Both the position numbers and the translations under genes were made by a program. From Nocardia brevicatena NBRC 12119 (lineage in GTDB: Bacteria > Actinomycetota > Actinomycetes > Mycobacteriales > Mycobacteriaceae): a stretch of 42,942 nt of DNA. The notes under the pieces were generated by a model. The model was not told the origin of the DNA. It saw nothing but the letters and a program-made list of their open reading frames with translations, and did not search any database. The DNA lies in NCBI RefSeq assembly GCF_000308495.1, contig NZ_BAFU01000238.1:1-42942 (forward strand). Direction: 5' to 3'. Positions 24,679 to 33,849 of the stretch are shown piece after piece (within the stretch, counting starts at the first letter, position 1; each line of letters begins with the position of its first letter).

Positions 24679-25188
24679 ATGGCCTCGAATCCGAGTGCCA
24701 CGCCGGATGGACCGGCATGGGAAAGCGCTTCTGTCGTGCGGGTTTTGCCCGCCGTCGCACCGCGCAAACTGAACAAGGTGCCGTTTGTGGAACTGGCCGA
24801 CGGACGCCTCCAGGGCGTGGTGTCGAGTGGCTCCGATATTTCACGCGTGTACGTGGCGTCGGTGACCGCCGGGACACATGGGCTGAGCTGTAGCACCAAT
24901 AACAACCGGCCGTGCGGCGGGTTGAACCAGGGGTGGGCCTGCAAGCATCTGGACGCACTCATCGCAGAAGCGGTGCTCCAGTACGGGCAGGACCGGGTGG
25001 CGCGTTTCCTGCGTGTCGAGGTCCCCGAGGGCGCCCGACTCGCGAGCTGTCTCGATGGAACTCGCGACCCGGCTCCGGCCGCCGCGGTGTTCAGCCGGTT
25101 CCTGCGGCATCTGACCTACCTGGAGCTGCCGGGTAGCGCCACGCCGATCCCGGAACTGCACTGGTTCCCGGCGGGGGTGGGTCGCTGA
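24679..25188 (+). CDS. SWIM zinc-finger domain protein (MoxR operon gene 1)
   Basis: 169 residues from ATG 24679 after GGGAGGGAG. The centre holds GLSCSTNNNRPCGG and WACKHLDALIAEAV, a cysteine/histidine set (C-x8-C-x8-C-x-H) of the SWIM type, a small zinc-binding domain used for nucleic-acid or protein binding. The N-terminal third (RVLPAVAPRKLNKVPFVELA) and the C-terminal part are conserved-looking but unnamed. The stop TGA shares its A with the next ATG, so translation is coupled. As first gene of the operon it may recognise the substrate handed to the MoxR-VWA machine (inference). Confidence 0.75.
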   Translation: MASNPSATPDGPAWESASVVRVLPAVAPRKLNKVPFVELADGRLQGVVSSGSDISRVYVASVTAGTHGLSCSTNNNRPCGGLNQGWACKHLDALIAEAVLQYGQDRVARFLRVEVPEGARLASCLDGTRDPAPAAAVFSRFLRHLTYLELPGSATPIPELHWFPAGVGR

Positions 25189-26564
25189 TGCAGGCTGTAC
25201 AACTGGCCGCACTGGCGGATGCGCCTGCCGGCGTCGCGGCAGCCCTGGACGCGGTGAGCGGCTTCGATACCGCGCTGGTCAACGGCTTCGCCCGGCTTTC
25301 CGAACCGCAGAGCGCGGCACTGGCGGCACTGGCCGGAGCCGTGGCGGGTTCGCCGCTGGCCGAGGCGGTGGCAGCGGCGGTGTCGAAGGTGAGCACGGGG
25401 GCGATCGGCACGGATGAGCTGTCGGTGCTGGCCGCCGCCCGTGCCGCCCTGCTGGGCGCGGTGCACGACGCACTGGTCGACCAGGCCGATACGGCGTTGG
25501 GCCGCACTCGATCCGAGTGGACGGCCACGCCGGATGCCGCCGCCCCGAGTCCGCTCGCGGCGGGTTCCCGCGCCTGGCTGGGCGAACTGGCCATCGCCGG
25601 ATGGCGCGGCGTGGACCACGACCTGGTGGCGGACGCCGATCACATCGTGGAGTCGCTCCTGGCGGACCCCGCGCTGCGACGGCTGGCGATGCTGCTGGAC
25701 GGCTTCACCGCCGAGCTGGGCGCCTTCGCTCCGATCGCCACCATGGACCGGGTACCCGCACGACGCTGGGCCGATCTGTGGACGCGCGCCCTGCTGCTGT
25801 CTTGGCGCGGCGCGGAATCCGATGTGAACGAATCGGTTTCGGGTCGGATACTGCCGCTGGGCGTGGACATACACGAGCATGGAACCGCCGTACAGGCCCA
25901 GGTGCACGGCGTGCTGGAGGTCGCGGGCGCACCGGCCCGTCGGGTGCGGGTATCGGTGGCCGCCGCCAAGGTGGACACCATTGTGGGACCGGCGGTTTGG
26001 CAATTGCTGGGTGCGCATCGGCAGTTGCTCACCGCGCTGGCCGAGCACCGCGCGCTGGAGCTCACCGACATGCCGCTGACGGCGACCGGTGACCTGCTGT
26101 GGGATGACGAACGGGCGAAGGCCGGGGAGGCGGCCGATCCGTTCGTCACCGCCACCGTGCAGCTGCCGCAGGCGCAGGCCCCGGCCGTCGCGCCGTTGAA
26201 CAGCGATCCAGTGCACATCGCCGAACCGGTTCTGCTCGAGGGGTACCGGTTCCGCGATGGTGCAATGGAATTGGGCGAGCAGCGGATCCGAGTGGAACTC
26301 GACGCGCTGCCATCCGCAGGTCCGCTCACTCCGGCCGGGGTGACCGCCTCCGGCACTATGATCGGATTGCTGCGCTGGGATGCCGGCGGCTGGTCGGTGC
26401 GACCGCTGGCCGTGCGGCGCAAGGTCAAGAGCGCACTCACCGCCTTCCACAACGGTGATTGGGCGCTCGGCCCGACCGATCCGAAAGTCGCCAAGGCACA
26501 GGCCAAGTCGGGCGATGCCGTGGCGGTATTGCGTGAACGCGCGGGATGGTTGCTGCGCAAATGA
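25188..26564 (+). CDS. Unknown protein of the MoxR-VWA operon (gene 2)
   Basis: 458 residues, starting in the TGATG overlap with gene 1 and ending in ATGA overlap with gene 3. The N-terminal ~130 residues are alanine-rich and helical; residues ~130-330 have alternating strands and helices (SRAWLGELAIAGWRGVDHDL, VARRVRVSVAAAKVDTIVGP); a WDAGGWSVRPLAVRRKVKSA segment lies near the end. There is no signal peptide or membrane segment. I recognise no domain. Its tight packing between the SWIM and VWA genes makes it an obligate part of the module. Confidence 0.75.
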   Translation: MQAVQLAALADAPAGVAAALDAVSGFDTALVNGFARLSEPQSAALAALAGAVAGSPLAEAVAAAVSKVSTGAIGTDELSVLAAARAALLGAVHDALVDQADTALGRTRSEWTATPDAAAPSPLAAGSRAWLGELAIAGWRGVDHDLVADADHIVESLLADPALRRLAMLLDGFTAELGAFAPIATMDRVPARRWADLWTRALLLSWRGAESDVNESVSGRILPLGVDIHEHGTAVQAQVHGVLEVAGAPARRVRVSVAAAKVDTIVGPAVWQLLGAHRQLLTALAEHRALELTDMPLTATGDLLWDDERAKAGEAADPFVTATVQLPQAQAPAVAPLNSDPVHIAEPVLLEGYRFRDGAMELGEQRIRVELDALPSAGPLTPAGVTASGTMIGLLRWDAGGWSVRPLAVRRKVKSALTAFHNGDWALGPTDPKVAKAQAKSGDAVAVLRERAGWLLRK

Positions 26565-27940
26565 CTACCGCATCGCGAAGCGATTCCATGGGGGTGACGG
26601 GTGGACCGAATCATGAGACGCGACGCCAGATCCTGTACTGGCGTCTCCTGGCCGGTGTCTTCACCGGGGATCAGCAACCGACGCTGGAACAGGCGAGCGT
26701 GGGCATCGTCGACGATCTGGGGTTGCCGCCGGCCGTGCTCGATCCGGGCATTTCCATCGACAATGTGGTGCAACGCTATCCGGAGATGAAGGCGGAGTTC
26801 GAAAGCCTCGACTTCTCCGAGGCCGTCGACTCCGCAATCGAGACCGTGGATTCCGCGGCCGAGAACGAGGCCGGGGCCGATTCGCGCCGGCCCATCAGCG
26901 CGGCCGATGTCCGCACCGCCGCACTGGTTTCCAAGCTGCTGCTGAACGTCTTCGCCACCGGCTCCGGCCAGGTCAGCGCCACCCAGCTGGCGGGCTGGCA
27001 GTCCGATGCCAACTGGCTGCGCCGCAACCTGGGCGAGGAGCAGGCCTGCGACCTGCAAGGCGTGCTCACCGGTTTGGAAGGCGAACTGGTGTCCCGCATG
27101 CGGTTGCGTGAAGTGCTGGCCGATCCGCACCTGGCCGCACAGCTCACTCCGAGCATGTCGCTCATCGAACAACTGCTGCGCGACAAGCACAATCTGTCCG
27201 GCGTGGCCCTGGCCAATGCCAAGCGCCTCATCCGCCGCTATATCGACGAGGTCGCCGAAGTCCTGCGCACCCAGGTGCAGCAGAGCAGCGTCGGCACCGT
27301 CGACCGCTCGGTCCCGCCCAAGCGGATCCTGCGCAACCTGGACGTGGACCGGACCATCTGGAAGAACCTGCCCAACTGGAATCCGCAGGACGAACGCCTC
27401 TACGTCGACCGGCTCTACTATCGCCAGACCGCCAAGCGCACCGTCCCCGCCCGCATGATCGTGGTGGTGGACCAGTCCGGTTCCATGGTCGACTCCATGG
27501 TGAACTGCACCATTCTGGCGTCGATCTTCGCGGGCCTGCCCAAGGTGGATGTCCATCTCATCGCCTACGACACCCGCGCCCTGGATCTCACCCCGTGGGT
27601 GCACGACCCGTTCGAGGTGCTGTTGCGGACCAATCTCGGTGGCGGCAACGACGGTCCGGTCGCCATGGCCATGGCCCAGCCCAAGATCACCGACCCGAAG
27701 AACACCGTGCTGGTGTGGATTTCGGACTTCTACGAGTTCGACCGTTCCCAGCCCCTGTTCGAGGCCATGGAAGCGGTGCACCGCTCCGGGGTGAAACTCA
27801 TCCCGGTCGGCTCGGTGAACAGCTCCGGCCACCAGAGCGTCAACCCGTGGTTCCGTGAACGGTTCAAAAACCTCGGCACCCCGGTGATTTCCGGACGCAT
27901 CCAGAAACTCGTGCACGAACTCAAGAACTTTCTCGACTAG
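26561..27940 (+). CDS. VWA-domain protein, CoxE-like (MoxR operon gene 3)
   Basis: 459 residues from ATG 26561. The first ~290 residues are helical and acidic, as in CoxE-like partners of MoxR ATPases. The von Willebrand A domain starts near residue 296 with the metal-ion site DQSGSM (D304, S306, S308), followed by the conserved threonine region (NLGGGNDGPVAMAM) and VLVWISDFYEF. A complete MIDAS predicts Mg2+-dependent binding of a target protein. In such pairs (CoxD/CoxE, BchI/BchD) the ATPase remodels or metallates a target brought by the VWA protein. The MoxR gene follows 13 bp downstream. Confidence 0.9.
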   Translation: MTTASRSDSMGVTGGPNHETRRQILYWRLLAGVFTGDQQPTLEQASVGIVDDLGLPPAVLDPGISIDNVVQRYPEMKAEFESLDFSEAVDSAIETVDSAAENEAGADSRRPISAADVRTAALVSKLLLNVFATGSGQVSATQLAGWQSDANWLRRNLGEEQACDLQGVLTGLEGELVSRMRLREVLADPHLAAQLTPSMSLIEQLLRDKHNLSGVALANAKRLIRRYIDEVAEVLRTQVQQSSVGTVDRSVPPKRILRNLDVDRTIWKNLPNWNPQDERLYVDRLYYRQTAKRTVPARMIVVVDQSGSMVDSMVNCTILASIFAGLPKVDVHLIAYDTRALDLTPWVHDPFEVLLRTNLGGGNDGPVAMAMAQPKITDPKNTVLVWISDFYEFDRSQPLFEAMEAVHRSGVKLIPVGSVNSSGHQSVNPWFRERFKNLGTPVISGRIQKLVHELKNFLD

Positions 27941-27953
27941 GAGACCAGCCATC

Positions 27954-29081
27954 ATGAACGACGTTTTGCGCGCCCCCGCCGAGGTCAAATACGCCGAGGA
28001 ACTGGATTGGCTGGAGTCCGTCGACGACGGCCCCAAACCGTTCGCGTGGCGGCTGAGCCCGAAGATGGTGCGGCTGTTCATTCTCGGCTCCGAACGCGCC
28101 GACGGACTGGACCGCCAGGTGGAGCAGAAGTGGTTCGGTGACCGCAGTTTTGTCGAGCGCAGCATCGTCACCCTGGCCTCGGACCGGGGTCTGCTGCTCA
28201 TCGGTGATCCGGGTACCGGCAAAAGCTGGCTGGCCGAGCTGCTGGCCGCGGCCATCAGCCGCAATTCCACCCTGGTGGTGCAGGGCACCGCCGGCACCAC
28301 CGAGGACCACATCAAGTACTCGTGGAACATCTCCATGGTCATCGCCAAGGGCCAGTCGCGGGAGTCGATGATCCCGTCCCCGATCATGACCGCCATGGAG
28401 CAGGGCGTGATCGGCCGCTTCGAGGAGCTCACCCGCTCCACCAGCGATGTGCAGGACGCGCTGATCTCCATCCTGTCGGAGAAGTACGTCTCGATTCCCG
28501 AGCTCGACGACGACAATGTGGTGTTCGCGCAGCCGGGCTTCTCCATCATCGCCACGGCCAACAGCCGCGACCGGGGTGTGAACGACCTGTCCTCGGCGCT
28601 CAAGCGGCGCTTCAACTTCGTGCGCATCCCGGTGGTGTCCAATAAGAAGAGCGAAGCGGAGATCGTGCGCTTCCGCACCGCGGAACTGCTGCGCCGCCAT
28701 TCCATCGAACTGGAGCTGCCGCCCACGCTGCTGGACATCCTGCTGGAGAGCTTCGCCGATCTGCGTGCCGCCGCGGCCGCCGCCACCAGCGACGACGACA
28801 AACTGGAGTCGGCGCTGTCCACCGCCGAGCAGATCGGCGTGCTCGAGGACGCCATCCTGCACAGCCAGTTCTTCGGTGAGCGGGAATTGCGCGCCGAAAC
28901 CCTCGCCGGTTCGCTGGTTGGATCCCTGGCCCGTCGTACGCCTGAGGACCTGGCCATTCTCAACAAGTACCTGCACGGTGTGGTCGAGCCGCGCACCAAG
29001 GACAAGAAGGGCCGGCAGGACAATGCCGCCTGGGGCGAATTCCTGGACGGCGGCCGGGCGGCCATCGCGAGGCTGTCGTGA
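27954..29081 (+). CDS. MoxR-family AAA+ ATPase (operon gene 4)
   Basis: 375 residues, ATG 27954 after a Shine-Dalgarno AGGAGA. Walker A is GDPGTGKS (residues 84-91). The Walker B region reads GRFEELTRSTSDVQDALISI, where MoxR proteins usually have hhhhDE; the second glutamate is kept but the aspartate is glutamate here. Sensor 1 is IIATANSRDRG and an arginine-rich SALKRRFNFVRIP carries the finger. The C-terminal lid domain follows. It should form hexamers that use ATP to act on the VWA-bound target. Its stop overlaps the GTG of the DUF5682 gene. Confidence 0.9.
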   Translation: MNDVLRAPAEVKYAEELDWLESVDDGPKPFAWRLSPKMVRLFILGSERADGLDRQVEQKWFGDRSFVERSIVTLASDRGLLLIGDPGTGKSWLAELLAAAISRNSTLVVQGTAGTTEDHIKYSWNISMVIAKGQSRESMIPSPIMTAMEQGVIGRFEELTRSTSDVQDALISILSEKYVSIPELDDDNVVFAQPGFSIIATANSRDRGVNDLSSALKRRFNFVRIPVVSNKKSEAEIVRFRTAELLRRHSIELELPPTLLDILLESFADLRAAAAAATSDDDKLESALSTAEQIGVLEDAILHSQFFGERELRAETLAGSLVGSLARRTPEDLAILNKYLHGVVEPRTKDKKGRQDNAAWGEFLDGGRAAIARLS

Positions 29082-31870
29082 CAGTCTCCGATACCCGGCT
29101 CGCGCCGAATACCTTTGCCGCGCTGCGGGACCAGCTGGCGGACGCGGCTGTCGCGTTCGCCGGCGCGCCCGGGGCGGCGGGTGACATCCTGGCGGGCATG
29201 GTCGACGATGTCGACCGGGCGCTGTCGGAGCGGTTAGAGATCTTCCCGGTCTGTCACCACTCACCCGCCTCGGGTCTGGCCATGGTGCGGCGACTGCGCG
29301 AAAAACAGCCCAGCGTCATCTACCTGGAACTGTGCGAAGACATGCGACCACTGCTGGACGAACTGCGCAACTGCCGGTTGCCGGTCGCCTTGCAGGCCTT
29401 CGCCACCGATACCGAGGGCTTCCCGGCGGAATGGGCGCCGCTGTCGGTGGTCGCGCCGATCACCGAATCATCGGCCGAATACCAGGCCATCTCCTACGCG
29501 CTCGATACGCCGGGTGTCGAACTGGTGCTGGTGGATCGCTCCACCGATCACGTCTTCCAGTGGGCTCCCAAAGAAGCGAAGTCGGAAACACCCGCCGACG
29601 GCGAACAGGCCGAGGACGACGGCCTGCACGGCGAAGCGGTCGGCATCGAAATCGGTGACCTGCGCCCGCGTTTCGCCGAGCTGGAAGAGCACCTGCTCCA
29701 CCACGGCAAGGTCCGGCACTGGTCGGAATGGTGGGACCAGTACGTCGAGCAGCCCCTCGTGGACGCCGACTACGACACCTACCGCCAGGTCATGGTGATG
29801 ATCGGCAGCCTGTTCCGGCGGCTGCGGCGCGGCAGCACCGTCGAGGACGAGGACCGCGAACGGTACATGTGGACCCGCATGCGGGAACACGTGTCCGCCC
29901 ACGGCATCGATCCGGGAGGGGCGTTGTACGTGTGCGGAGCGGCCCATGCGGCCGGCCCGGTCGAACAGTTCGGGTTGGACTCGGACGCGCCGTTCGAGAT
30001 CTTGCCACGCTCGGCCACCAAGTGGCACTACGGGCTTATTCCGTCCAGCCACTCCGCCATCGAGGCGCAGTTCGGGTTGGCCGGCGGCGCGGTGTCGATC
30101 GCGGCGGCCACTTGGGCGAAGGGATTGCGGCGCGGCAGATTGCAGTCATTCCGGTTGGAAGGTCAGCAGGGGACGAAGAAGCGCGCCAAAAAACTGCCAC
30201 TTGTCCCGGCCGAGCCCGAAGCGGAAGTAGCGGATCGACTCTCGGGCTTCCTGTCTCGGCCGCCGGTACTCGACCCGCTCGATGAGGCCGAACTCCTGGA
30301 GTGGTCGGTGGATATCGTCCGACTGGCCCGGCGCAATGGCTACCCGGCCAGCACCGCCGACGCCATCGCCATCTTCGAGACCTCCATCCTGCTGGCAGGC
30401 TTGCGCAATCGCGCCCGTCCGACGCCGTACGACTTCCAGGACGCGGCCGTCACCTGCCTCGAGAAGGACCGGGTGCCGGGGCGGCGCGATATGCGGCGGC
30501 TGTGCGAAATCCTGCTCGGCGGCGACCGCATCGGCCAGGTCGGCTACGCGGCGCTGCCACCGCTGGCCCGCGATGTGGTCGACCGGCTGGAGCCACTGGG
30601 ACTGGACCTGACCAAGCGGACACTGCAACGCGCGCTGCTGGACCTGAAGACGAATCCCGACCTGCGGCCGTGCTCGGATCTGCTGTGGCTGCTGCGCAGG
30701 TTGCTGCCACCGGACGCGCTGCGGCCCATCATGGGCTCACGCGGGCTGGGGGAGACCTCGATCCAGGAGAGCTGGGATATCGGGCTCGGCAAATACCAGC
30801 GCTCGCTGGTGGAGCTCGGCTACGAGGGTGTGTCGGTGGAGCAGGTGCTGGAGCAGCGCCTGCGGCGTACGGTCGCCGCACCGGACGCGACAGCGGCGGT
30901 GGCGCTGGGCGCGGTCGAGGACGCGCTGGTGTATCTGGGATCGGTCCGGCTCGCCGCCGAGCTGGGCAATCGCGCGGTCGAACTCCTCACCGCCGAGCGA
31001 ACGGTGGACGACGCGCCCGTCGTGCTTCGGCGCATCCGGGCGCTGCTCAACTACTTTCGCTCCACCGAAGCCGGCCTGCCGGTGTGGTGTGAACGGTTCG
31101 TGACGGCCGGGTACGCGCACTACTGCACCCTGCTGCCCACCGCCTTCGCCGCCGAGGAGACCGGACCGGCGCAGGTGGCGGCCATGCTGGGCTTTCTGTT
31201 CGGGATGGAGAACCTGGCGCTGTCGCTGGGCTGCGACCACACGCAGTTGGAATTGGCGGTGCTGCAATCGCACCCGGAGGCGCCGGCCAAGGTGGCCCTG
31301 CTGTGGGCGGCGCGGTTCCAACTCGGCCTGCTGACCATGGCCGAGCTGCGCGAGCGGTGCGACGGGATGCTGGCCAACCCCCTGGTACTGCCGACGGTTC
31401 CGCAGTACGTGAGCGGTTTCGTGCAGGCCATCGACCCGGCCCCGGCATTGAAACCGTTTGTGGTGGAGCTATTGTCGAAGGCATTCGGCACGCTACCGGA
31501 CGCGGTGCTGCTGCCGTGGCTGCCGAAGCTCATCACCACCCTGAAGGACCAGGCGGGCGACCTGATCCCGAGCCTGGTCCGGGAAGCGGGCCGCACCTTC
31601 CCCGGCGCACTGCCCGCCGTGGACACCTTCGTGCCGCCCTGGTCGGTCGAAGCCGCCCCGGCCGCGACGCCGGTGGCGGCACCGCGCGGGCCGGTCACCG
31701 AACTACTGGCCGCCCACCCCGCCGCCTGCGACGCGCTCGCCGGACTGCTCGGCGTCGAGGGCGGTTGGCAGGAGGCCGGAAACCACGAGGTAACCGGTTT
31801 GCTCGACCGGTTCCCCGCAACCGCCGCCGCACTGGCTACACAACTCGGCGTGTCGGCCACGCGGGGCTGA
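29078..31870 (+). CDS. DUF5682 family protein (operon gene 5)
   Basis: 930 residues from GTG 29078 (overlap GTGA with MoxR). The N-terminal domain has IFPVCHHSPASGLAMVRRL (H60, H61) and SVIYLELCEDMRPLLDEL, then VALQAFATDTEGFPAEWAPL, which are the hallmark of DUF5682. The HHSP motif recalls the ChaN/TraB/EreA-like fold, whose histidines and acids can bind metal or haem (family-level inference). The C-terminal ~500 residues are helical, repeat-like and leucine-rich. It ends in AALATQLGVSATRG. As the largest member and last gene it is the likely effector or substrate of the MoxR-VWA pair. Confidence 0.85.
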   Translation: MTVSDTRLAPNTFAALRDQLADAAVAFAGAPGAAGDILAGMVDDVDRALSERLEIFPVCHHSPASGLAMVRRLREKQPSVIYLELCEDMRPLLDELRNCRLPVALQAFATDTEGFPAEWAPLSVVAPITESSAEYQAISYALDTPGVELVLVDRSTDHVFQWAPKEAKSETPADGEQAEDDGLHGEAVGIEIGDLRPRFAELEEHLLHHGKVRHWSEWWDQYVEQPLVDADYDTYRQVMVMIGSLFRRLRRGSTVEDEDRERYMWTRMREHVSAHGIDPGGALYVCGAAHAAGPVEQFGLDSDAPFEILPRSATKWHYGLIPSSHSAIEAQFGLAGGAVSIAAATWAKGLRRGRLQSFRLEGQQGTKKRAKKLPLVPAEPEAEVADRLSGFLSRPPVLDPLDEAELLEWSVDIVRLARRNGYPASTADAIAIFETSILLAGLRNRARPTPYDFQDAAVTCLEKDRVPGRRDMRRLCEILLGGDRIGQVGYAALPPLARDVVDRLEPLGLDLTKRTLQRALLDLKTNPDLRPCSDLLWLLRRLLPPDALRPIMGSRGLGETSIQESWDIGLGKYQRSLVELGYEGVSVEQVLEQRLRRTVAAPDATAAVALGAVEDALVYLGSVRLAAELGNRAVELLTAERTVDDAPVVLRRIRALLNYFRSTEAGLPVWCERFVTAGYAHYCTLLPTAFAAEETGPAQVAAMLGFLFGMENLALSLGCDHTQLELAVLQSHPEAPAKVALLWAARFQLGLLTMAELRERCDGMLANPLVLPTVPQYVSGFVQAIDPAPALKPFVVELLSKAFGTLPDAVLLPWLPKLITTLKDQAGDLIPSLVREAGRTFPGALPAVDTFVPPWSVEAAPAATPVAAPRGPVTELLAAHPAACDALAGLLGVEGGWQEAGNHEVTGLLDRFPATAAALATQLGVSATRG

Positions 31871-31943
31871 CACGGGCCCGGCCAATGCACACGCCTCACA
31901 TTCGTTTCAGCGAAAACGAGGGGTGAATGTGGGGTTGGTTCAA

Positions 31944-31997
31944 ACAGAACAAGGTCAGGCCCGGTGTTCTGATCTACCGGGCCTGACCTTGTTCTGT
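31944..31997 (+). terminator. Perfect 22-bp-arm hairpin after the MoxR operon
   Basis: Arms at 31944-31965 and 31976-31997 are fully complementary with a 10-nt loop. It lies 74 bp after the DUF5682 stop. The length of the arms is more than a terminator needs; it could also be the fused ends of a lost mobile element, as an IS3 fragment follows. Confidence 0.65.
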
Positions 31998-32091
31998 AGG
32001 GTCCCCGGTTGATATCCAGCAGTGCTCCGACATGCCGATCACGGCACTTGAGTCACCTCATGGTCTTTCGGTGAAATCTTCGAAGACACCA

Positions 32092-32345
32092 TCTTCTGCC
32101 CTCGTTCGGCACGGTAGGGGACTGCTTCGACAACGCCGCCATGGAATCGTTTTGGGCACGGATGCAAACCGAACTACTCAACACCAGGAAGTGGACGACG
32201 ACCCTCGAGTTGACCATCGCGATGGCCGACTGGATCGACAACTTCTACAACACCGAACGCCGCCGCTCCTACCTCGGCCACATCAGCCCAGCCGAGTACG
32301 AAACGCTCTGGATCGATACCAATCCCTTAACTCTCATAAGACCGG
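32092..32345 (+). mobile_element. IS3-family transposase C-terminal remnant
   Basis: The frame reads FGTVGDCFDNAAMESFWARM, then QTELLNTRKWTTTLELTIAM and ADWIDNFYNTERRRSYLGHI followed by SPAEYE, the last third of an IS3-family integrase core with the catalytic glutamate (MESFW). No upstream part or inverted repeats are seen. The frame stays open past the family's end into unrelated DNA. The rest of the 31998-32419 gap holds nothing else recognisable. Confidence 0.75.
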
Positions 32346-32419
32346 ACCGACCATTGCGGACCGGATCACCCGGACCGAACCAGCGGGGTCACATCACTTG
32401 CACAGTCGATGAGCGATCA

Positions 32420-33520
32420 TTAGAACGCCGGCCCGGCGGTCAGGAGATCGTCGGGCCCGATCTCGACCTGGGTGCCGAACCGGCGGCTGATATCGGCGAG
32501 CCGGGTACGTAGCCATTGGGTATCTGTTCGCCCCGCTCGCTCAAGCCGGATGCGACGGATGCGCAGGGGCAGCATTCGCAGTATGACCGGCTCGGCCGGG
32601 GCGAGAGCGATGAGATACAGCAGCCGTAGGTCGGGCCGGTAGGACTCGTGGCCGCCGATCCCCTCGTAATCGTCGATCACATCACCGCATCCGTACAGGA
32701 TGGGTTTACCCCGGTAGATCTCGATGGGTCGTGGATGGTGCGCGGAATGGCCGTGCACGATATCGATACCGGCGTCGATGAGGCGGTGTGCGAACTGTCG
32801 CTCGCTCAGGCCGATTCCATACCCCCAGTTGGATCCCCAATGCACTGACACGATCATGAGCTCACCGCCACGCCGGTGGGCCGACATTTGCGCCGCAACG
32901 TCGTCGGCGTGCCCCGCCGAGGGGTGGGCGAGGCGCCAGACTCCCGGACGGTCGGTGGCGGCGGCCCAGTCCGGGGGAACGCCACTGGACCGGGTCGATA
33001 CGGACGCGATCAAGACCCGGCGCCCGTCCGACAGCGGCACTGCGGCGGGCTGTTGCGCCGCGGCGAGATCCGCCCCCGCACCCACGGCCCGGATATTCAC
33101 GCCGGCCAGCGCCTCGAGTGTGTCCACCAGTCCGCCGATACCGAAATCGAGGGAATGGTTGTTGCTCAACGCGCAGACGTCGGGGCCGATCGCGGTGAGC
33201 GCCGGGAGATTGCCGGGCTGCATGCGATAGTGAATATCCTTGCCGGGGGCGAAGTAGCCGTCCGCGGTGATCGCGGTTTCCAGATTGACCAGGCGTACCT
33301 CGGGCGCGAGGTCGTCCAACAGGCCTGGTACCTCGCCCCACGGCCAGTCGTAGCCGCACGGCCGCGGCACCGGTCCGTTGGCCCACTCGGCCAGTTCGAC
33401 GTAATGCCGGGCGTCCCGGACCCATGGCTCCCGGAGCGTCGGATCTCCCGGCTGTGGCAGGACCTGGTCCACGCCACGGCCCAGCATCACATCACCACCG
33501 AGAAGGACCGTGACCGTCAT
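32420..33520 (-). CDS. CapA-family (PGA_cap) metallophosphatase-like protein
   Basis: 366 residues from ATG 33518-33520; the frame is open upstream but that part is not family-like. The PGA_cap domain starts at once: VTVLLGGDVMLGRGVDQ, VRLVNLETAIT, CALSNNHSLDFG, MIVSVHWGSNWGYG, DIVHGHSAHHPRPIEIYRGK and LYGCGDVIDDYEG, with the Asp, Asn and His residues of the calcineurin-like metal site. CapA proteins act in poly-gamma-glutamate capsule synthesis or, in many actinomycetes, as stand-alone enzymes of unknown substrate. There is no signal peptide at the chosen start and no capBC genes are nearby, so a capsule role is not supported. Confidence 0.88.
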   Translation of the reverse strand: MTVTVLLGGDVMLGRGVDQVLPQPGDPTLREPWVRDARHYVELAEWANGPVPRPCGYDWPWGEVPGLLDDLAPEVRLVNLETAITADGYFAPGKDIHYRMQPGNLPALTAIGPDVCALSNNHSLDFGIGGLVDTLEALAGVNIRAVGAGADLAAAQQPAAVPLSDGRRVLIASVSTRSSGVPPDWAAATDRPGVWRLAHPSAGHADDVAAQMSAHRRGGELMIVSVHWGSNWGYGIGLSERQFAHRLIDAGIDIVHGHSAHHPRPIEIYRGKPILYGCGDVIDDYEGIGGHESYRPDLRLLYLIALAPAEPVILRMLPLRIRRIRLERAGRTDTQWLRTRLADISRRFGTQVEIGPDDLLTAGPAF

Positions 33521-33784
33521 CCTGACGCTGCCCGGTACGGCATAGGTTCGGCCCGCCTCCACATTGCCTCGGCCCAGCACGTCCTCGAACAAATAACGAG
33601 CCACACCGGGGCGACCGCACATGCGTTTGAATCCACCCCGAGATTCATGCATAAACGCTATCACCGGGTTCGCGGCGGGGAAACAACGGTATCTGCGCAC
33701 CCTCGTCGAGAGTGTCGAACCGGCGCCTGCCGTGATTCCACGCCGGCCGGGCACGAGGCCACCGCACTGGCTACGCAGCTCGGA
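33521..33784. other. Gap with a remnant resembling the DUF5682 gene end
   Basis: 33758-33788 matches 31823-31853 (the end of the DUF5682 gene) at 27 of 31 bases, and both can be read as ALATQLGV. It runs straight into repeat copy B. The rest of the gap is upstream sequence of the CapA gene with no clear promoter. Confidence 0.4.
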
Positions 33785-33849
33785 GTGTGGACTGTTGTCG
33801 GCTCTCGGTAATCTCAGGGGCCCATTCTCGGTCAGCGGCAGGCATCGAC
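33785..33849. repeat. Dispersed ~65-bp repeat, copy B
   Basis: Second copy of the 9100-9165 repeat. Read leftward, it begins inside the last codons of the MazG-like gene (VDACR-stop) and continues past its stop. Copy A has CGG where copy B has this TGA. Confidence 0.75.

Noticed and set aside
25640-29065. A minus-strand open frame of 1141 codons opposite the VWA and MoxR genes
   Set aside because: It mirrors two well-supported genes on the plus strand, has Ser/Arg/Thr-rich low-complexity content typical of antisense GC-rich DNA, and shows no domain.
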